Source: an uncultured Bacteroidales bacterium
GTDB lineage: Bacteria > Bacteroidota > Bacteroidia > Bacteroidales > F082
Assembly: GCA_900318085.1 (NCBI GenBank)
Contig: ONJF01000002.1
Span: 124,001 to 188,000 of the forward strand
Direction of reading: 5' to 3'
DNA length: 64,000 nucleotides
Part shown: in pieces, positions 59,704 through 64,000 of the stretch
Position numbering within the stretch: the first letter of the stretch is position 1
How the letters are laid out: each line of letters opens with the position of its first letter
Notes under the pieces: generated by a model
What the model was told of the DNA's origin: nothing
The model's input: the letters and a program-made list of their open reading frames with translations, nothing else
Database searches by the model: none
Position numbers and translations under genes: made by a program

Positions 59704-60620
59704 AAATCGTCTTTTTGGAGCCTTTGGGCTTGAAAGTCCAACAGGTTGAAGCCGCCTGTGAAGGTCTGAAAAAGGCCGGGCACGAGGTGGTTGTCTATCC
59801 TGACCGCAACGAAAATCCGGATGAGCTGAAGCGTCGTGCCGAAGGTGCCGAGGTTATCATCGAGAGCAACATCCCGCTGCGCAAGGATTTCCTTGATGCC
59901 TGTCCCAACCTGAAGATGCTCTCCATCGCCTTCACAGGCTTGGACCACATCGACATGGAGGAATGCCAAAGGCGTGGCATCCTCGTGAAGAACGCGGCGG
60001 GTTATAGCACCGAGGCTGTGGCCGAACTCGCCATCGCCATGATGATTGATGTGTACAGAAAAGTGCTTGAAAACGATGCGATTACGCGCCAATGCCAGCG
60101 CAAAGGCATCATGCCTGGACGCGAGATTGGCGGCAAGACCATAGGCATCATCGGCATGGGCAACATCGGTCAGCGTGTGGCCCAATTGGCGAATGCCTTT
60201 GGCTGTAAGGTGTTGGCCTGGAACCGAACGCCGAAGCAAGTCGAGGGCGTGACCTTTGTGGACAAGTGGACCTTGCTGAAGGAATCCGACATTGTCACGC
60301 TTCATGTCGCCTTGAATGCCGACACGCGTGATTTCATCACCGAGAAGGACTTTGCTTTGATGAAACCCAGTGCCATTATAATCAATACGGCTCGTGGACC
60401 TGTTGTGAACGAGTTGGCCTTAGCCAACGCCTTGAAGGCAGGGAAGATAGCGGGTGCGGCCACTGATGTCTATGGCACAGAGCCGCCTCTAAAAGAGGAC
60501 AATCCCTTGTTTGATACGCCTAATCTTATCATGCTGCCGCACATCGGCTTCGCCACCGAAGAAGCTTTTGTCCTTCGGTTGGGGATTGTGGTGCGAAACG
60601 TTGAAGATTATTTGCATTAA
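59700..60620 (+). CDS. D-isomer-specific 2-hydroxyacid dehydrogenase
   Basis: The 306-residue protein has the NAD-binding motif GIIGMGNIGQRVAQ and the catalytic set: Arg in INTARGPVVNE, Glu in DVYGTEPPL, His in LPHIGFAT. The early FTGLDHIDMEECQRRGILVK block fits the SerA/GyaR superfamily. The acid substrate cannot be determined. It is translated with ridA. Confidence 0.9.
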   Translation: MKIVFLEPLGLKVQQVEAACEGLKKAGHEVVVYPDRNENPDELKRRAEGAEVIIESNIPLRKDFLDACPNLKMLSIAFTGLDHIDMEECQRRGILVKNAAGYSTEAVAELAIAMMIDVYRKVLENDAITRQCQRKGIMPGREIGGKTIGIIGMGNIGQRVAQLANAFGCKVLAWNRTPKQVEGVTFVDKWTLLKESDIVTLHVALNADTRDFITEKDFALMKPSAIIINTARGPVVNELALANALKAGKIAGAATDVYGTEPPLKEDNPLFDTPNLIMLPHIGFATEEAFVLRLGIVVRNVEDYLH

Positions 60621-60668
60621 GAATGTGGAATGTGGGATGAAACAAACGCCATTCCTCATTCCTCATTC
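60621..60668. repeat. GGAATG-rich inverted repeat
   Basis: GAATGTGGAATGTGGGATG (60621-60639) is inverted at 60650-60668 with three mismatches. Each arm is itself a tandem GGAATG-like repeat. The last codons of the SPOR gene lie in it. Confidence 0.65.
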
Positions 60669-61075
60669 TTTGAGTTGAATTTAGGTCTGAAGATTCTGTC
60701 CGCCGTGACGAACGCCTCCTTGAAACGTGGCTTGATGCGGCGCAAGCATTTCTCGGCCTCCACGCGGTTGCGGAAGTCACCGGCACGCAGGCGGAAATAA
60801 GGTTCGGAATAGGTCAGGTAGATGGGTATGTCAGGGAAGGCACGCTCAAATTGGGCCTTCACGGACTTGGCATGGTCCAAAGCCTCATTGCCGATTTCCA
60901 TGAAGATATGGATGCGGTAGCCGTTAAACGAGCTGTCCATCTTGTAAAGTGACCGTTGCTTCGCGATGAGACTTTCGATGCGGCTGTCTTGGTCAACATG
61001 CACAGAGCCATGGCTTTGCGCAAAGGCTATCGTGGCCATTGCAATGAATATGGAGAGGCATAGGATGCGTTTCAT
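60656..61075 (-). CDS. Exported SPOR-domain protein
   Basis: The 139-residue protein has a signal peptide (IAMATIAFAQ) and a C-terminal SPOR domain (~50-130, GYRIHIFMEIGNEALDHAKS; IYLTYSEPYFRLRAGDFRNR), which binds glycan strands of peptidoglycan lacking stem peptides, often at septa. Its final six codons and stop come from the GGAATG inverted repeat. Confidence 0.88.
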   Translation of the reverse strand: MKRILCLSIFIAMATIAFAQSHGSVHVDQDSRIESLIAKQRSLYKMDSSFNGYRIHIFMEIGNEALDHAKSVKAQFERAFPDIPIYLTYSEPYFRLRAGDFRNRVEAEKCLRRIKPRFKEAFVTADRIFRPKFNSKNEE

Positions 61076-61095
61076 GATGAAATGGTTTTAGGCTG

Positions 61096-61149
61096 CAAAG
61101 ATACATTTTTTTGAGAATATCCCAATTTCCGCCGAAAGTTGTATCTTTG
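61096..61149. promoter_or_regulatory. Divergent promoters for the SPOR gene and ruvB
   Basis: Minus strand TATCTTTG at 61103-61096; plus strand TATCTTTG at 61142-61149, 17 bases before ruvB. Confidence 0.65.
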
Positions 61150-61166
61150 CGACCTAAAACAAACCT

Positions 61167-62198
61167 ATGAACAGTAACCTTGATGCCAACGCTTCCCACC
61201 TGTCGAAGGCCGAGAAAGACCTCGAAAACGCCTTGCGTCCCGACATGTTTGAAAGTTTTGCGGGACAGAAGCAAGTGGTCGACAACCTGCGCGTTTTCGT
61301 GAAGGCCGCCGCCCAGCGTGGCGAAGCCCTCGACCATACCTTGCTGCATGGCCCTCCGGGACTGGGCAAGACCACCTTGTCGCATATCATTGCACATGAA
61401 CTTGGCGTTGGCATGAAGATGACGTCTGGTCCCGTTTTGGACAAACCAGGTAATCTGGCGGGGTTGCTCACCAGCCTCGAGCCTAACGATGTGCTGTTCA
61501 TCGACGAGATCCATCGTTTGAGTCCTGTGGTGGAGGAGTATCTTTACTCTGCCATGGAGGACTTCCGCATCGACATTATGTTAGAGACGGGTCCCAGCGC
61601 CCGTAGCATCCAAATCACGCTGAATCCCTTCACCTTGATTGGTGCCACCACCCGTAGTGGTCTCTTGACGGCTCCTCTGCGCTCGCGTTTTGGCATCAAT
61701 TTGCGTTTGGAGTATTACGATGCAAAGACTTTGTCCAAGATTGTGAAACGCTCGGCAGGTATCCTGCGTGTGCCCATCGATGACACGGCGGCCTTTGAGA
61801 TTGCCCGTCGCAGCCGTGGTACGCCGCGTATCGCCAACCTCTTGCTGCGCCGTGTCCGCGACTTCGCCCAAATCCAAGGCGACGGCACCATCACTTTGGA
61901 TATTGCTAAAATTGGCCTAAAAGCCCTCAATGTGGACGAGCATGGTCTCGATGACATGGACAACAAGATCCTTTCGACCATCATCGACAAGTTCAAAGGT
62001 GGTCCTGTGGGTGTCAACACCATCGCCACGGCAGTGGGCGAGGACCCCGGCACTATCGAAGAGGTCTGCGAACCATTCCTTATCCAAGAAGGCTTCATCA
62101 TGCGCACGCCCCGTGGCCGCGAATGTACCGATTTGGCGTATAAACATTTGGGAAAGACGCGGATTAAACCTACAGGGGAGATGAGCTTGTTTGATTAA
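61167..62198 (+). CDS. ruvB: Holliday junction branch migration DNA helicase RuvB
   Basis: The 343-residue protein is a full Ruv[21 protein letters not shown], Walker A in [13 protein letters not shown], Walker B in [12 protein letters not shown], sensor 1 [12 protein letters not shown], sensor 2 [16 protein letters not shown], and the C-terminal winged helix ([20 protein letters not shown]). It drives branch migration with RuvA. An ORF6N gene on the opposite strand overlaps its last 282 bases. Confidence 0.96.
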   Translation: MNSNLDANASHLSKAEKDLENALRPDMFESFAGQKQVVDNLRVFVKAAAQRGEALDHTLLHGPPGLGKTTLSHIIAHELGVGMKMTSGPVLDKPGNLAGLLTSLEPNDVLFIDEIHRLSPVVEEYLYSAMEDFRIDIMLETGPSARSIQITLNPFTLIGATTRSGLLTAPLRSRFGINLRLEYYDAKTLSKIVKRSAGILRVPIDDTAAFEIARRSRGTPRIANLLLRRVRDFAQIQGDGTITLDIAKIGLKALNVDEHGLDDMDNKILSTIIDKFKGGPVGVNTIATAVGEDPGTIEEVCEPFLIQEGFIMRTPRGRECTDLAYKHLGKTRIKPTGEMSLFD

Positions 62199-62774
62199 TA
62201 TTTTCTTCTTCAGTATTGCAATTTCCAGGTTGGTCTGTTCCTGCTGCTCATTGATGTCATTTTGGTCATGCAGGATTTCCTCGATATAGGCGTTCAACTG
62301 ATCGACTTTATGGGAAAGTTGCTCCATTTTTAGGTCGACTGAAAGCATTGTTGCAATTGCCTTTCGCATTGCAATAAAAGCCCTTGTCACCATCACGCTC
62401 ATTTGTATGGCACAAGGGCTATGTAATACAGAGGCAAGCATCACAGCACCATGTTCGGTGAAAACATAAGGAGGTGCTGACTTGGGGCGTTTTTGTGGCG
62501 ATGTCATCACATTTTGTGACGACAGATTGCTAATCCTCTCAATTTCAATCCATTCCTCTTTTGATAATTTAAACATGAAATCCTCAGGGAATCGGTCTGC
62601 ATTACGTTTGACTGCTTGGTTGAGAGCTCGTGTCTCTACTCCGTAAATACTGGCGAGATCGCGATCAAGCATTACCTTTTGCCCTCGAATTTCATAGATT
62701 ACATTCTTGATGTTGTCGATGTTCGCTTTTTGCATATCAAATTGAATGCTTTTGATTGGTTTGGTTGTTTCCAT
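61917..62774 (-). CDS. ORF6N-domain protein, reading through into ruvB antisense
   Basis: The 285-residue frame starts with an ORF6N DNA-binding domain ([56 protein letters not shown]), common in phage and mobile-element proteins, then a coiled coil (~145-190). Members usually end soon after the coil with a basic peptide; here KKKILIK occurs at ~189-196, then residues 193-285 are antisense to ruvB. The tail is therefore likely an accidental extension after loss of the original stop or deletion at the 62198 boundary. Confidence 0.75.
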   Translation of the reverse strand: METTKPIKSIQFDMQKANIDNIKNVIYEIRGQKVMLDRDLASIYGVETRALNQAVKRNADRFPEDFMFKLSKEEWIEIERISNLSSQNVMTSPQKRPKSAPPYVFTEHGAVMLASVLHSPCAIQMSVMVTRAFIAMRKAIATMLSVDLKMEQLSHKVDQLNAYIEEILHDQNDINEQQEQTNLEIAILKKKILIKQAHLPCRFNPRLSQMFIRQIGTFAATGRAHDEAFLDKEWFADLFDSAGVLAHCRGDGVDTHRTTFELVDDGRKDLVVHVIETMLVHIEGF

Positions 62775-62840
62775 ACTAATACTTTTGTGATTTTACGCTG
62801 CAAAATAACGTTGCTTGGCAAGAATGAGCCGTTGATAAAA

Positions 62841-62880
62841 CGTTTGTAGTCGATTACAGTCGTTTGTAGTCGTTTGCTGT
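62841..62880 (+). repeat. Four tandem 10-mers related to CGTTTGTAGT
   Basis: CGTTTGTAGT, CGATTACAGT, CGTTTGTAGT and CGTTTGCTGT follow each other with an exact 10-base period, upstream of the ORF6N gene on the opposite side. Confidence 0.8.
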
Positions 62881-62999
62881 CGGATAAATCATTGGTTTTT
62901 AGTTGTTTGATTACGATACCTCAATTGTATTAAACGCAACAGTTTTATTGAAAAGTTGAAAAAATACTATAGTTAGCATAAGTATTCAGGTATTTTCCT

Positions 63000-63007
63000 T
63001 ATTTTTG
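63000..63007 (+). promoter_or_regulatory. -7 box (TATTTTTG) for the structured RNA
   Basis: TATTTTTG at 63000-63007. Transcription would begin near 63014. Confidence 0.6.
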
Positions 63008-63013
63008 CCATTG

Positions 63014-63211
63014 GATTTGGTTCGCCAAGTCTGTTTTACAGAAGCGTTATGCTTGTCTTGTAGGTGAAAACGTAGGAACTTTTCATTGAGAATACAAGAG
63101 ATGGCATGATGGTTCCGCGCTTATAGCGTGGGCTGTTATACATGCTCGTATTCTCGGGTTTCCTACGACCTTCATCTGCAGCGTGGCATAGTCAGTTCCA
63201 CGCTTCTTTTG
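63014..63211 (+). ncRNA. Structured non-coding RNA, ~195 nt, possibly Bacteroidales-1/6S-like
   Basis: Perfect nested helices are seen: CGTAGGAA/TTCCTACG (63071-63078, 63160-63167), GAGAATAC/GTATTCTC (63088-63095, 63148-63155), GCATG/CATGC (63104-63108, 63141-63145) and CCGCGC/GCGTGG (63115-63131). Upstream a smaller hairpin (AAGC gttat GCTT) precedes. The 3' end is a terminator hairpin GCGTGG/CCACGC (63181-63203) followed by TTCTTTTG. A -7 box lies upstream. Both frames through it are poor coding sequence. Length, promoter and terminator fit the Bacteroidales-1 class (suggested to resemble 6S), but I cannot confirm family membership. Ends are approximate. Confidence 0.68.
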
Positions 63212-63278
63212 TATCAACAAATCTGGGGAATAAAGGATTCTCCTATGCTTTGGGGACTGAGAGCTGTAATAAAACAAG

Positions 63279-63833
63279 ATGAAAAGATTACTACTAATGC
63301 TATTGTTAGTTGCTTCAACTACTGTTTTCGCGCAAAAAGAGGTTACGAAGTTTCTCGGTATTCCTGTTGATGGTTATAAGTCAGAAATGATACAAAAATT
63401 GAAGGCAAAAGGTTACAAGTACAATAGTACGACAGATTACTTGGAAGGAGAATTTAATGGTCGAGATGTTGAAATTGCTGTTGTGACAAATAACAACAAG
63501 GTGTATCGTATTTTTGTGGCAGATAAATATTCAGTGGATGAAAGTCAAATAAAGATTAGGTATAACAATTTATGCCAACAATTCAGCAATAATGCTAAGT
63601 ATCTAACACTTAAGAATAATAGTATACCAGAGAGTGAAGATATTTCGTATGAAATGTTGGTAAATAAAAAGCCATATCAAGCTGCATTCTATCAGGTGCT
63701 TTCAGATGAAGATACAGATGAGGATATTTTAAATAGGCAAGTTTGGTTTGATATATTTGAACAATATGGAAAATACAAGATATTGATGTTTTATGACAAT
63801 GTATACAATCAGGCGAATGGAGATGATTTATAG
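63279..63833 (+). CDS. Small secreted protein, conserved in gut Bacteroidales, function unknown
   Basis: The 184-residue protein has a signal peptide (LLLVASTTVFAQ) followed by KFLGIPVDGYKSEMIQKLKA and YLEGEFNGRDVEIAVVTNNN, a pattern I recall from many gut Bacteroidales hypothetical proteins. It has no catalytic motif, lipobox or T9SS tail. The DNA is visibly AT-rich compared with the rest of the window, in line with the whole 62.8-64 kb tail, so transfer is possible. Confidence 0.8.
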   Translation: MKRLLLMLLLVASTTVFAQKEVTKFLGIPVDGYKSEMIQKLKAKGYKYNSTTDYLEGEFNGRDVEIAVVTNNNKVYRIFVADKYSVDESQIKIRYNNLCQQFSNNAKYLTLKNNSIPESEDISYEMLVNKKPYQAAFYQVLSDEDTDEDILNRQVWFDIFEQYGKYKILMFYDNVYNQANGDDL

Positions 63834-63926
63834 TCCTATATTCAGCTCTTTTATCAAAAACCAATTAATATTAGCAAGGCTGTGCTTTTTTTGCTTTTAA
63901 TACCTCTGGGAATCAAAAATAATACC

Positions 63927-63934
63927 TATTTTTG
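63927..63934 (+). promoter_or_regulatory. -7 box (TATTTTTG) for the DUF4160 gene
   Basis: TATTTTTG at 63927-63934, 23 bases before the ATG at 63958. Confidence 0.6.
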
Positions 63935-63957
63935 CGGTATGATTAAACAAACTGATT

Positions 63958-64000
63958 ATGCCAGAATTATTTAGACAGTATGGTTTTATTTTTATGTTCT
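63958..64000 (+). CDS. DUF4160 family protein, N-terminal fragment (partial)
   Basis: The window ends after MPELFRQYGFIFMF, which matches the start of DUF4160 proteins (small, toxin-antitoxin-associated in some contexts). In many genomes they sit next to a DUF2442 gene, which would lie beyond the window. The call rests on 14 residues and the good -7 box. Confidence 0.6.
   Translation, partial: MPELFRQYGFIFMF

Noticed and set aside
63128-63370. 80-residue plus-strand frame overlapping the structured RNA and the next gene
   Set aside because: It runs through nested helices and the terminator and overlaps the signal peptide of the 63279 gene in another frame.

Overview
The window is chromosomal DNA of a member of the phylum Bacteroidota, most likely order Bacteroidales. 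Three things point there. Many genes carry the Bacteroidota promoter -7 box (TAnnTTTG, seen as TACTTTTG, TATTTTTG or TATCTTTG). Three large secreted proteins end in the type IX secretion (T9SS) C-terminal sorting domain (576-2231, 13787-15859, 43343-45310). Several families are typical of the group: DUF2795, DUF3822, DUF5686, BACON, short AMP nucleosidase and DUF4160. Gene density is high, with no ribosomal operon, IS element or CRISPR array.

Layout. 1-5.5 kb: tail of a probable Mrp ATPase, a NifU-domain protein, two secreted proteins, a methyltransferase-like protein, a cobalamin adenosyltransferase and a DUF2795 protein. 5.6-13.8 kb: a membrane protein with an HExxH motif, a pseudouridine synthase, a fused amino-lipid-type acyltransferase, rsmD, DUF3822, AMP nucleosidase, holA and dtd. 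13.8-24.3 kb: a T9SS subtilase, rbfA with a LolC/E-like permease, a TolB-propeller/barrel protein, a metallo-beta-lactamase-fold hydrolase, a TPR protein and rocD. 24.3-27.1 kb: dus and lnt. 27.2-31.2 kb: a RiPP-like locus with an HPr-kinase-like protein, an S24/S26 peptidase, a PqqD-like protein and a nucleotidyltransferase, then a separately promoted 37-residue peptide and a lipoprotein. 31.2-42 kb: tRNA-Phe and an envelope-biogenesis run (outer membrane protein, TPR protein, LptC, CNNM/CBS protein, PpiD), then a six-BACON lipoprotein and a C69 dipeptidase. 42-46 kb: hemW, a T9SS FG-GAP protein and an aquaporin. 46.3-52.9 kb: a TolC-MacA-MacB export operon ending in its own LytS/LytTR pair. 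52.9-62.8 kb: an LTA-synthase-like enzyme, tRNA-Lys, apbE, DUF5686, FtsB/DivIC, ridA, a 2-hydroxyacid dehydrogenase, a SPOR protein, ruvB and an ORF6N protein. 62.8-64 kb: AT-rich DNA with a structured non-coding RNA, a small secreted protein and the start of a DUF4160 gene.

The two most unusual signals are as follows. (1) The window holds at least six families of short palindromic repeats. Some sit between genes, but at least five copies lie in frame inside conserved housekeeping genes: two in hemW and three in dus. They are translated there as extra peptide, much like Rickettsia palindromic elements. One family (2245-2324 and 42335-42414) occurs both between genes and inside hemW. (2) The 27.2-31.2 kb locus has the accessory genes of a lasso/RiPP pathway and a tiny peptide gene, but no recognisable cyclase, transglutaminase or radical SAM enzyme nearby.

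All calls come from reading the sequence and from memory of protein families. No database search was run.
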